Below the pieces are notes generated by a model. That model searched no databases and was not told where the DNA came from. It saw only the letters and a list, made by a program, of their open reading frames with translations. Positions 30,029-40,451 of a stretch of 64,000 bases of DNA are shown one piece after another. Origin of the DNA: Hydra vulgaris. Taxonomy: Eukaryota; Cnidaria; Hydrozoa; Anthoathecata; Hydridae. The stretch spans positions 34,151,501 to 34,215,500 of the forward strand of contig NC_088929.1 of assembly GCF_038396675.1 (NCBI RefSeq), given 5' to 3'. The stretch's first letter is position 1; every line of letters begins with the position of its first letter. The translations under genes were made by a program, and so were the position numbers.

Positions 30029-31250
30029 TTATATTCCACGTTTTTTTAGTGTCGCCGTTGGTTTTTCCCAGCAATTTTGAACAATAAATTTTTTTAGTGT
30101 GCTTTTTTGTTTTTTCAAATAAGTTTTATAGTTTTTGTAGTTTATTTCATTTTTATATGTTTTATGCTTTAAATATCTAACATAAAGTTTTTGTTTTTTC
30201 TTAGACGATTTTATTAGTCCCTTGGTCATCCAGGGGTTTAAAAGAGACTTGGATTTTATAATTATTTTTTTAACAGAAAATACTATGTCATGCTGTTTAC
30301 AGAATTGCGATAAAAATAGTTCATATGCACTATTCACTTCATGGGATTGTAAAATAAGATTTAAATCAATATTTTCTGATAAAAGAGTTAGAAAATACAA
30401 GAAGGAGTTTTCATTGATCTGTCGCGTTAAAATTGTAGAGTTCGAGGGGGGATTATTTTGGGTAATGTTATCAGTAATTAAGAATATTGGAAAATGATCT
30501 GTTAAATCAGTTTTGATTATGCCCGTTCCTAAACGACAGTTTTTAAAATTGTTAGTAACTATATTATCAAGTAATGACGATGTAGTCTTAGTTATTCTCG
30601 TTGATTTATTTATTGTTGGTATTAGGTTATATTGGGTTATAGAGTATCTAAAAAGTATTGAACATTTTTATTGAAGCATAGTTAAGCAAATTTAAGCTTA
30701 AATCACCAGCAAAGTAAACATGTTTCTGTGTTAAACTAGTTTTGGATAAAAAACTGCTTAAATAAGTTTTAAATTTTCTTAAACTACCAGATGGTTGTCT
30801 ATAAATAGAACTAATTACAATATTTTTGGTGGTTTTGTTTATAATTTCTATGCACAACGACTCACAATCTGTTTCATTAACATTAAGATCATTACGTAAA
30901 ATAAAGTTAATTGATTTGTGAACAAAAATACTAGCACCACCACCAGCGTAGTTAAAACGCCGTAAGTGAACTGATGCGTAATTACTTAATTCAAAATTTG
31001 AATTTTTTCTGCTGGTTTTAAGCCAAGTTTCCGTGATATAAATTATTTGAAATTAATTATTAAACATTTAATGTAGAAAAATTATTTTTGTTCTGACACA
31101 GATATTGAGTAGATTCAGAAATTGAAAAATACTCGCTTTCTAAATTTTTTCCATTAATACTCGCTTTCTAAATTTTTTCCATTTTTTCCATAGTTATCAT
31201 CACTACCATTCTCATCATTAAAATTAAATGAAAATTTGACCTCTAATGTT
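30029..31250 (-). pseudogene. LINE endonuclease domain and linker
   Basis: APE-type endonuclease fragments: VISSIYRQPSGSLRKFKTYL and HVYFAGDLSLNLLNY (30648-30857), then a basic linker (30029-30400) with KSLLNPWMTKGLIKSSKKKQ. Confidence 0.82.
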
Positions 31251-31295
31251 ACAAAAATAATGCTTTACTTTTGTTCGCTGCCCAATCCCGAATGA

Positions 31296-31667
31296 TCAAC
31301 TTATCGTAAGAAATGAATGCATATTTTCCAGCCGTTCAACTTTCATCTGATCCCGTAGAGCTTTCCTAATTGTAACAGTTTCAGCACAAAAATCTTCATT
31401 TATATAAATATTTTTACCTTTTAATTGAGATGTTTTTTTTAGAATTTCAACTTTATCTTTATAACCTGACAGTTTTAATAAAATTGTTCTTGGTTTGCTT
31501 AAATCTCTCTGACCAGTTCTATGAGCTCTTTCAATCCTAATATATGTTAACCCCAAATGCTTTACAAAAACTTTACTGACTTTTAATTCGCTGTCAATCC
31601 ACGTTTCACCTTTGTTTTCTTTTAACCAGTTAACCCTTAAATTGTTTCTGCGAGATCTATCCTCCAT
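31296..31667 (-). pseudogene. LINE ORF1 protein fragment
   Basis: 123 codons starting MEDRSRRNNLRVNWLKE, with AHRTGQRDLSKPRTILLKLS, an RRM-type nucleic-acid chaperone domain. The coiled-coil N-terminal part continues, broken, to about 31850. Confidence 0.85.
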
Positions 31668-32049
31668 CTCTCCTAGTTTTTATCTTACCTATCGTATATA
31701 ACTTTTGTGTTTGCGCTTAATATGTTTAACACGTTTTTTTCCTGTTACTTCATCATCTTGTCTATTTCGTTCTTAAATTCTTTAAACATCTTTTTTTTAC
31801 TTGATCCATTGTAATAGCCATAATTAACCAATATGTCTTTATTTAAAAATATATTTTTATGTATATTTGTTTATTTAAATAATTGCAAACAATTTAAAAA
31901 ATAATAATTTTTTTTTAAATTTTCAAAACAACCACGCTGCAGAAACACGTCCGTTTACTTCTGTTCATGCAGCAAGATATTCTTCATCCGCACATATATC
32001 ATTATTAGCATCATTTGTATTTTCCTTTTCAGTTTCTTGAATTAGTAGA

Positions 32050-32500
32050 TCAACTGTCTGCTTCTTTATTCATTTTTTTATGTTTACATTTTGATCTTGC
32101 ATTGTTTAGAGATGAAAGAATTGGGTCACTCGAAAGCATTAAATAATTGAATTGGTCCGTCATTGTAGCTTTTCGATCAAATTTACGAGTGTGTTGTAAG
32201 CGAATATTATTATTATTTTTATTCCGAGCTTCAATTGTTTCTTCAGAGTACATTCCAATTGGTAGCATAAATCTAGGTATTGTCAGACTACTATGAATGA
32301 GTAGTTTGTGTACTGAGCAAAATTATTTGCTGTTTCCAAACAATATGTTTCATATTTGGCTATGCTAATTTTTTTATTCAAATCAATGACAGATTGAATA
32401 ATGTAAAGCCGGTAGATTTAATCTTTCTTGACTCAAGTCATCTGGACTAAAATTCCCACCCCCTCCTCCTCCCTTGTGTTAAGGACTCGAGAGTACAGTT
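32050..32500 (-). pseudogene. C-terminal fragment of an unrecognised transposon-like protein
   Basis: 72-codon frame (32050-32268) reading LPIGMYSEETIEARNKNNNN then a basic stretch and LMLSSDPILSSLNN. Broken upstream sequence to about 32450 is compatible with the same protein. I take this as the end of a repeat-encoded protein family common in invertebrates, but cannot name it. It may belong with 34929-35828, which is on the same strand and interrupted by other insertions. Confidence 0.4.
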
Positions 32501-33005
32501 GCAGATAATCAAGATGCAGTGATAGAAGAAAGTGTAGGTCAGAAGTAGATAAAGTTATGAGCATTTTTGAAAAAAAGCATTTTTGTGGAGTAAATCCATG
32601 ATTTTAGCTCGCAGCTTTTCCAGGAAACTTTGAAAACACATATCCAATTGTCTAGCATAGCACTGGAAGATTCAGATGAAAGTACATTTGAAATTCAAGG
32701 TTGGATTGAAACCAAAACCAAAGCATGAACCTGAGAAAAACTTCCAATATTAGCATTTTATTTTACAGTAACAATCAAAATTAATAAATATAATGTAAAT
32801 TATATAAATACAAACAAATAATGTCATACTACTTGGACTACTTGGACCTGAATTTGATACAAGTTTGATGTTTGTGGTTCACTCTCATATTTATTTCAAA
32901 GTAAAAAAAACTTGTTGTTGCTAATTCATAAACTTATTAATTAGTAATGATGATTGTAGATAAAAAAATATTTGGGTAGACTTCGGTCCCCCTTTTATGG
33001 GGGGA

Positions 33006-33420
33006 TTAAGATTGGGTTCTAGTAGCCCTTGTTGTGGGGCTACTTGAACCCATAGTGTAAAAAGCCCTCCCTCTTTTGAAGTATCCGGCATATCTCTCGG
33101 ATAGCTGATGATGTCTTCTAATAAAGGCTTTTACCCATTCAACACCTGGGAGATTTTCATTGAAACAATTAAGATCACTCCCTAATCGATCTAGATAGGA
33201 TTTCACAATAATTCGAAGATCAAATGACATCAGTGGGTTGCCAAAAGTTGAAACTTTATTCAAGTGATCACAAAATGACAGTTCTTCTTCAGGCATGAAG
33301 ACAGCTGGATGCCTTTTATTTTTCTTTGTGATAGAAAGGTGTCGTCTTCAAAGAGCTCTCTTAATGCTGGAACAGCTGATTCTAAGTTGTTCTTCAGCAA
33401 ATTGTTGACTCATAGCTCCA
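33006..33420 (-). pseudogene. CENP-B/Tc5-type DNA-binding domain fragment
   Basis: 96 codons at 33006-33296: EEELSFCDHLNKVSTFGNPL, GVEWVKAFIRRHHQLSERYA and a GYFKRGRAF end. This resembles the second helix-turn-helix (CENPB/Tc5) of pogo/Tigger-type transposases. The DDE domain is not found. Upstream similarity continues in another frame to about 33420. Confidence 0.6.
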
Positions 33421-33702
33421 TGTTCAATATTAATACAGGCTTGCTCTAAGTTTTGATTGGTATAGTCCTAGTAAGCTCTAGATCTCAATTTTCTTTTATA
33501 TCTGAAAACCATTCAGGTAGAACCAGTTAAGATAGCATGAAGTATACGCAAAAAGGTGTATAACAATAGCTTTAACCAACCATCAACATTATTTAGGTAT
33601 GCATTTTATAACCTAACAAATATTAAAAGCATGGTTAAAATTACAGATATATCAACTCCTTTGAAACATACTACATAATTTACATAAACTTTATTACATT
33701 TG

Positions 33703-33860
<158 letters not shown>

Positions 33861-33947
33861 CAGATTTCTGATAAATCTTTGTTGATGAAACACAGTGTAA
33901 AATGAAAAATTTTTTTTGTAAAGTGACTTTCTACTAATACATAATTG

Positions 33948-33992
33948 CTCTGTTCTTTTAAGAACATTGAGCACTCTATTGTGTAGAATACA
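33948..33992 (+). repeat. Dispersed 44-bp motif, copy 2
   Basis: Shares CTCTGTTCT, AAGAACATTGAGCACTCTA and TAGAATACA with 8540-8583, in the same orientation and again downstream of (TA)n. Confidence 0.7.
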
Positions 33993-34002
33993 TTTTAAAG
34001 TT

Positions 34003-34005
<3 letters not shown>

Positions 34006-34072
<67 letters not shown>
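34006..34072. repeat. (TA)n microsatellite
   Basis: Two TA runs separated by ATTATA. Confidence 0.95.
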
Positions 34073-34074
<2 letters not shown>

Positions 34075-34236
34075 AGGAAACAAATAAATAATCTCAAATA
34101 AATACACTGTCAATCGCAAATTTAGTATAATGCCTAAATAAAATTGTAAATAAAACTTGACTTATTAGTAGATAATGTTTTATTTATGCAATAAGATGCA
34201 TTATTAATCCAATAAAATCCTTTTCTTATGAATTGA

Positions 34237-34319
34237 ATTTTTTAAAGTTCATATTGTTTAGTGTTTCTTTTATATACTATAAAAACTTAACACTAAATAA
34301 TATGAACTTTAAAAAATTT
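34237..34319. repeat. Inverted repeat (30-bp arms, 23-nt spacer)
   Basis: Arms 34237-34266 and 34290-34319 match with one mismatch in 30. Confidence 0.92.
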
Positions 34320-34928
34320 AACACACAAAAAAAGGGGTAAAGCTACAATCAAGCGGTCTAAAATAGTTTTATTTTTTCGCTTGTTGCGCTCTCGTGTGGA
34401 GGCTTGCTCAAAGTGGAGACTTTTTAAACTTAAGAAATCTTTATTGGCTTCAGTATATACATCGACTATCTTATAGCCTGTTGCTCTGGGAATGCTATTA
34501 CATTGACTATCTTGTAGCTTGCTGCTACACAGGAGTGTTGCTGCAAGTTAAAAAGAATATTTTGCGAATACACTTCTTTAAAAATATATAGCACTTTAGT
34601 TCCAGTAAAACAATTATAAATATATTAAAATCTCTAACTTGAAAGTATATACATGTAAAATTTCTCCTAAAAAAAATTTGGCGCTCTGCTATGCTGAAAT
34701 ATACGGTTAAAGTCCGTAATTTAAAGTTACGGAACTTCTCCTTATCATAAATACATACAAAATCATATAAAATATTGTAATTTCCTTAAAAGTCGTAAAA
34801 GTAGAGGTAAATGACCGTAATTTATTGAAAACGGATTTTTATCGTAACATAACAACGGAAAAAGTCTGATAAATACTACGGAGTTTTTTTACAGTGTACT
34901 GCTTTTGGCTACTTGCAACGTTAAAGCC

Positions 34929-35828
34929 TCATTTGCAATACAAAGTCATTTCTAAACAGAATTCAAGGGAATCAAGTTGAGATATTTCATTTTTAACAGT
35001 AGTTAGTTGCAGCATTCGATGAACTGTATGGCATACCAATTCTTTCAGTGGAACTTCGCCTCTCATTCCATCTTCAGCGATATAAATACCATCAGGATAA
35101 CACTTTTTTTTTTCGTCGCGATTGTTGTTATATGTAGGATATATATTCGCATTACACTTAATTGAGTTATTTTGCATAACTTGATATTGTGTCTTCGATA
35201 AATTTATAGCTGTCATTAATGCTAATCCCTCTTGTGGCGTATTAGTTACAGTTTGCTTGTTTTTATCCTGAATAAAATATTTTATTTCATTGACCGAATC
35301 TGTATTTGATAAACCTTCTTTTAACATGCACAGCAAACTATATCGCTTTTTCTTTTTTAACCCCATTTCTGCTGCTTGTAAGATTTTATAATGATCATGA
35401 TTTACTAACAATATGGAAGCGTGTTAACGTTTACTTTGGTAGGACATATCTTCGTATTTTTGACATGTTCTCTCAAATGAGTGTTCATTTAAACAAGAAA
35501 CATTTAAATCGACGGTTTGTGATGATTGTTTGCTAGGTTGTTGAATAATCAAAGGCAAAAATTTTTTATTAAGCCAAAATGACTCAACACTTAAAAATAT
35601 GCTCTTATTGCGAAAATATTTTTTGCTAAGTTTTGATCAGCATTTTCATACAAATTCAAGAAGAGCTTTCAAAACGAGTAAAACCATCATTTAAATTGAT
35701 GGATAAGTTTAATTCGTTTTTTAGCATATTATCATACTGATCTACGATATGTCTTGACGTAAGTTGTGATGAAATAGTGTCTTTAGTTTTTTCAAATACT
35801 TCAAGTCGAGTTATGTTATTAAACATTT
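34929..35828 (-). pseudogene. Unrecognised transposon-like protein, N-terminal and middle parts
   Basis: A start at 35828 (MFNNITRLEVFEKTKDTISS) runs to about 35650, then stops. A 160-codon frame at 34929-35411 carries LSKTQYQVMQNNSIKCNANI, then KKCYPDGIYIAEDGMRGEVP and LKELVCHTVHRMLQL. The order and the conserved-looking Cys-Tyr-Pro motif suggest a protein repeated in invertebrate genomes, possibly the same gene as the fragment at 32.0-32.5 kb. I do not recognise its function. Confidence 0.4.
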
Positions 35829-35944
35829 TTATAAGATAACTTATTATTTATAAGATAAGAGTTTTAATAATGCTACTTCAAGAGAAAATTTAAATATCTA
35901 TAATTTAATGTAAATTTAATCAAATAATTTTATTACTTTCGGAA

Positions 35945-36105
35945 CACAATTGCAATCAAATCGCAGCAATTATTAACTAATTAGTCTTTAACATCATATA
36001 AACTTCAAATTTCAAGACAAATAAATTTTTCACGTCACAATGCATTGTAAAGTAAGAATTAAGTTAGTCTAAAATCTTGAAATTTAAAAATAGATTTTAA
36101 GTAGG
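35945..36105 (-). repeat. Dispersed repeat, copy 2
   Basis: Inverted copy of 27235-27400. Confidence 0.75.
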
Positions 36106-36173
36106 GATGTACCGGAGATCCAGACGGAATTTTTGTCATTTAGATAATTATCCTACAGTGCAATGAAGAACTG

Positions 36174-36232
36174 TAGGTAAACCGAGATTAAAAATACAAA
36201 TTACATTTGTATTTTTTAACTAGGTTTACCTA
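36174..36232. repeat. Inverted repeat (28-bp arms, 3-nt loop)
   Basis: Arms 36174-36201 and 36205-36232 match apart from four positions. It abuts the left end of the IS630-type element. Confidence 0.85.
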
Positions 36233-36235
36233 TTC

Positions 36236-36395
36236 TACACCTTTTCAAGATGTAATTGAGAACTTGAAAGTTGTAATTAAGAAACGTAAGATGTAATTTA
36301 GAAGATGAAAATTGTAATTGAGAAATGTAAGATGTAATTTAGAACATGAAAGTTGTAAACAAGAAATCGTAAGATGTAATTGAGAAAAGTATAAA
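36236..36395 (+). repeat. Left subterminal array, 20-21 bp units
   Basis: About seven units with a GATGTAATT or GTTGTAATT core. They are candidate transposase-binding sites. Confidence 0.85.
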
Positions 36396-36692
36396 GAATA
36401 CAAAGTTCTTTGTACTTTGAATTTTGTAGTCCTAATATACTTTGTAATTTAAGGCTTGAAATAATAAAATAATATCAATAAAATATATAAAGTGACGAAA
36501 AAGGCATTTGAGGTTTAGACGGTAACTGGAAGAATCCTATTGGGTGTCAATTAAAACTTTTTTTTATTTTTGTTTGTGAAAAATTTAATTGAGATTTCAG
36601 ATGAATAATAAATAAAACACAAATAATTTATTTACTTAAAAATTTAAAATTTAAATTTAAACAACGTCATTAAAAATCATTGCAATATTAAG

Positions 36693-37677
36693 TTAAGCAC
36701 CAACTTGGACGTCTTCCATGTTTAAAATTGTTGCGTAATGCGTCGTCGTATGTTGTACAGCGCGTCTACAATCACCTCCCATTATTGTATTTTTTGCTGC
36801 AGTAACAATTCTTTCTAAATACTGCATTCGTTGTTCCATAATCCCAGCGCCGAATACAGGTGGAATGCGAATAACATTTTTAACGTTTATTTCTATTTTG
36901 GACCAGATAGCTTCCACTGGGTTTAACATTGGGATGTAGGGTCTTAATTGTAACAACTAAGCCGGTGAATTTTCAAACACCCTTTCCAAACGAGCGTGAC
37001 ATGGAGCATTGTCTGTTACGACGACCAAATCCTCTAAACGATTCCCGGATGTAACCCACTGGTTAAACAAAGCCAACATCCAATTGTTACTTGAATCTGC
37101 TTTAAATGATCCTCTGCGAGTTTTCATCACGACGACATTTGTTGTTGATATAGCTGCAATCAAATGTATGTTTGCACCTTTTGAAGAAGGTATTTTCATT
37201 ATTACTCTTTTCCCCTGTTTGGCATGTCCTTGAGTTTTTCTACACAAAAGAATAAAATTTGTTGCATTCGACTAAAGTATCTGATGCCATTTGTGATGTG
37301 TTCGTTAATGTTCCTAACATATTCAGTTCTTTTTTGTTTGTTTTCATTACTATTCATTTTAGTAGGCTTCTTGCGCACTTTTTTGAATGAAAATAGTCTG
37401 CCTTTGAGGTATTTGGCAATTGTGGTTGTGCTGACCCTAATATTAATTGTCTTAATACCCTTGTTTTAATGGCCACCAATGTCAACTGACAGTCACTTTC
37501 AATCCATGTTAGTGTTTCTTCGATTTGATCATCGGTTAATTTTTTTGGTTTAAAACCACCTCTTCCAATAAAATTTAAATTTCCGCTGCGGACCCAATTG
37601 TATGCTGTCTTATATGTGACACCTAAAGTTTGCGCCAGAGTCACCCAATCGCCGTTTCGCTCAGCACATTTAATCAA
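36693..37677 (-). pseudogene. IS630/Tc1-type transposase pseudogene
   Basis: Three consecutive pieces. 37354-37677 is a helix-turn-helix start (WVTLAQTLGVTYKTAYNWVR). 36957-37247 holds the RNase-H-like fold with the second catalytic Asp in VVVTDNAPCHARLE. 36693-36956 holds the last acidic residue in IPMLNPVEAIWSKIEINVKN. About 32 residues separate that Asp and Glu. An in-frame TAG (36957-36959) lies between the last two pieces. The region around the first Asp (37250-37350) is frameshifted. Confidence 0.85.
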
Positions 37678-38029
37678 TCATCTTCTATCATTCGATGAAG
37701 ATAAAACGTGTTTTCTTTCAACTTATTTAGTATGTATTTTATGTCTACAAATTGGTCAAGGTAGTTCTGGTTGTTCCAGAAGAGGTTGTAAACAAATTTG
37801 GTGAAATAAATGCTTGCACGGATTCAATACAGTAACAGACTTTCTATTCATATTGCATTGACAAATAACAAAACGATCTTTCAATTCCATTACTGTATTA
37901 CTGTATTGCTGGTGCATACAAATGCTAAATTTGATATTATTAACTAATTAAAATGCATGTCCAAGAAGGTCTTTTATAATGACCTTTAAGTTTACATTGA
38001 ATTCGCAATTACAAATAATGTATTCTCAT

Positions 38030-38214
38030 TTACATATAAGGATTTCTTAATTACAACTTTTGCTTTTCAAATTACATATTGCGATTTTTTATTTACATGC
38101 TGGGTTTCTCAATTACATTTATAAAAATTCTTAATTACATGTTGTATTTCTCAATTACACTTTACTTTTCTTAATTACAACTTTCTAGTTCTCAATTACA
38201 TCTTGAAAAGGTGT
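38030..38214 (-). repeat. Right subterminal array, 20-21 bp units
   Basis: Inverted counterpart of the left array, with repeated TCTCAATTACA or TCTTAATTACA cores. Confidence 0.85.
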
Positions 38215-38276
38215 AGTCTTTTAATTTACGTTTTTGTGGTTTTTTCAAAAAACATTAAATTTAATTATTTTCCTAA

Positions 38277-38325
38277 AAAAATTAAGGTTAGATTATTAAA
38301 AATAATCTAACCTTAATTTTTTTCA
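38277..38325. repeat. Perfect hairpin (23-bp arms, 3-nt loop)
   Basis: Arms 38277-38299 and 38303-38325 are exact reverse complements. Confidence 0.95.
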
Positions 38326-38384
38326 GTTAAAAAACCATAGATAAGCTGCGAGCTGTTTTTCACCACAAACTGTATATTTAACGC

Positions 38385-38440
38385 CTTTACTATAGTTACT
38401 ATAGTTACTATAGTTACTATAGTTATTATAGTTATTTAAA
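38385..38440. repeat. 9-bp tandem repeat (ACTATAGTT)
   Basis: About six ACTATAGTT units, the last diverged to ATTATAGTT. Confidence 0.9.
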
Positions 38441-38599
38441 AAATAAGAAAAAAAGCTTTTTTTTTATTTGACATATGTTTATATGACATAAACAACTAAA
38501 TTTTTAAAGTTTTCTCAAGCACCAAAAAAATTGTTTATCCGCCCTTGATGTGAAAGATTTTAACAAAATTTGTAAAACAAAAATTCTTAAACTTGTTCT

Positions 38600-38890
38600 A
38601 ATTATTTACATACAACTAGTTTCATGAGTATTCGGATCATTGTATTCGTGTAGATAAGTAATAACATAGTTTGACGCAAACATTTGATCTAAAAAAGGCT
38701 TTTTTAATACGTCTTTTAAACGTGTTAGACATCTTCTATTCGCTGGGAAGTTTGCAGGGAAGTAGGTGCTGTTTATAGGATGCAGTTTAAGGGATCAAAA
38801 TTTTTCTCAATTAACTTTCGAATAGATTTTGTAGAAACGTTTTCAATAAAACCGTCTAAAGGAAACTGAAAGATTTTAAAATTAAAATCG
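38600..38890 (-). pseudogene. Possible coding exon, frameshifted, unidentified
   Basis: On the minus strand an acceptor-like TTTCAG near 38872 is followed by an open stretch (FPLDGFIENVSTKSIRKLIE, then DPLNCIL) that stops. One base away a second frame of about 48 codons continues to a TAA near 38607 (STYFPANFPANRRCLTRLKD, VITYLHEYNDPN). Codon use looks gene-like. It may be a 3' exon of an unrecognised gene or a relic. It lies downstream of the sulfotransferase on the same strand. Confidence 0.35.
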
Positions 38891-39135
38891 TAACTTTTTG
38901 AAAACTTTTTAAATACTCTGTAATGTGCAGCACACAACTTTAAGTTTATTATGAAAGTTTAAATTGCAAAAAGTAATCAATTTAATTGATAACAATTTTA
39001 GTGTGGTTAACCTTGCGGTGTTAAAAAGTTGTTTACCTTAAAAGATTTTACCATCTTTAATTATTCTACGTAACAGTTAATAAGCTACAAAAATGACTAG
39101 CATTTATTACTCGCGAGCAAAAGATGAAACTAATT

Positions 39136-39920
39136 TTATTCGATGTGTAAAGTATTATTGCATGCGGTTTCGTATTTTACTCTTAGTTCACTCAACAATT
39201 TTCTCTTCTGCTCTATTCTTATATTTTCAACAAAATGACCTGTGTGCATTGCTGATATCGGTGGACAAACGCTATATTTAAATGATTGAACAAGACTTTG
39301 GGTGTTACATTTAGATTCGTACAGTTCTAATTCGTTTTTAAAAATTCCTAGAGCTTGCTCAAAGTAGCTGTGTTTTTTAATTTCCTCAAGCAGCCTATAT
39401 CTTGCAACATTATAAAAGGTAAGATCAGCTGAATTAAACTCTAAAATAGATTTAACAACATCTGGTGGAACTTGCTCTTTATTTTCTTCATTGGTTCGTC
39501 CGACATTTTGCCTCCGATAAAGTACGTCTTGAACTGTGCAACATAGTTTTTCTCGCAGTATAACCATGGATTCGTCGTATTTATCTGCAACAACAACAAA
39601 GTGAAAAGATTCAACACGTTCAATTATTTCTAATTTTGTTCCTTCAATAATTCCTAAACTGCGTGTTTGGCGGTTTGGAAGAATAAAATCAATTTGATAC
39701 TTGTCTCTTACTTCATTTTCATTGTAAGTTGCGTAAATGTTTAGAACCAAGTGATAGTGTTTAAAGAATAATCTCATGCTATCCCATTTATCGAGTCTTT
39801 TCATAGTTAATCGTTCTACTGCTGCCTGTATTTTGGAATATTTAAATAAAGAAAGAAAATGTTCTACTGGATGCCGTACAGATGCCATAAAAAAAGCATC
39901 TTTTTCCATAAGTCTTCTCA
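39136..39920 (-). CDS. Sulfotransferase exon 2
   Basis: 785 bp after TATTTTAG, through a TAA stop at 39136. Encodes the PAPS 3'-phosphate motif and the C-terminal domain. Confidence 0.87.
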
Positions 39921-40451
39921 CTAAAATAAAAATAAAAATTTTATTTTATAAACAAAAAAAGAAAATTTTTGTTATGTTTTTTTTTTTTAATTTAAAAAAT
40001 ATTTTTACTTAACTAATAAAAATTATTTCTTGCCTTTAACAGGATCAAAAATAAACTCTTCTGCTATTAAGTCACATTTTTTATTGTGTAATTTTGTTAA
40101 CTTCAGTTCGTCAACTGCATATGGCCAATTCAACCCCCACAGGTTTGTTGCATCAAAACATATACTTAAATTATACCGTTTTCCGTAAACTAGAAGAGTA
40201 CTGCGCAGAGTTGTTGAGCCTGTTTTTTGTACTTTTAGATATAGTATTGAACTATGTGGTTTTGTTTCTGTTCCGCATGTTTTCTGCCAAATTTGCTGTT
40301 TTTTAAAGAAAGGATTAATATCGCCAAAAGTTTGTTTGAAATTTTTTATTGTAAAGTAGCTTAGAACTAGTTTTATACTTATTCGAGAAATCGAGCAAAA
40401 ACACACAATTAAGAATACGATAATTACAATGTTTCGATTTAGTAACCTCAT
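39136..40451 (-). CDS. Galactose-3-O-sulfotransferase-like gene (2 exons)
   Basis: Golgi type II sulfotransferase of the Gal-3-O-sulfotransferase family, which moves sulfate from PAPS to galactose on glycolipids or glycans. Exon 1 is 40034-40451, exon 2 is 39136-39920, giving a 400-residue protein. Features are an N-terminal membrane anchor (residues about 8-30), the 5'-phosphosulfate loop LKVQKTGSTTL at 72-82, the 3'-phosphate site SVRHPVEHFLSLF at about 153-165, and a long C-terminal helical region ending TACNNTLHIE-like. The intron joins AAAG|GCAAGA to TTTTAG|TGAGAA, a GC-AG intron; phases agree (1 then 2). The ATG at 40451 lies two bases after an acceptor-like TTTTTTAG. It is probably functional. 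The family member could not be decided. Confidence 0.85.
40034..40451 (-). CDS. Sulfotransferase exon 1 (GC donor)
   Basis: 418 bp from the ATG to a GCAAGA donor. Encodes the membrane anchor and the KTGST phosphosulfate loop. Confidence 0.83.

Larger units (their letters stand above)
27950..31850 (-). mobile_element. Nearly full-length Jockey/CR1-type LINE, inactive
   Basis: Minus-strand order: ORF1 (31296-31850), endonuclease (about 30450-31250), linker (30029-30400), RT (about 28900-29957) and thumb/C-terminus (28250-28800), then a 3' UTR that shares a block (GGGGCT..GATGATA..GTCTTCTGC) with the LINE at 52 kb. RT motifs include SNYRPIPAIPCFSKLLERV near 29545-29600 and a FVDDSNLFYSNK active site near 29090-29130. 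Multiple stops and frameshifts show it is dead. Confidence 0.88.
36236..38214 (-). mobile_element. IS630/Tc1-type transposon with subterminal repeat arrays
   Basis: Termini CTACACCTTTTCAAGATGTA at 36236 and its complement ending at 38214. Each end continues with seven or more 20-21 bp units of the type GATGTAATTnAGAA-n-GAAA in inverted orientation (36236-36395 and about 38030-38214). The minus-strand transposase gene in the middle is broken. Length is about 1.98 kb. Confidence 0.85.

Noticed and set aside
30222-30497. 91-codon plus-strand frame
   Set aside because: Antisense to the LINE linker and endonuclease region.
36693-37804. Plus-strand frames 37009-37233, 37224-37469, 37598-37804
   Set aside because: Antisense to the IS630-type transposase, which has clear catalytic motifs on the minus strand.
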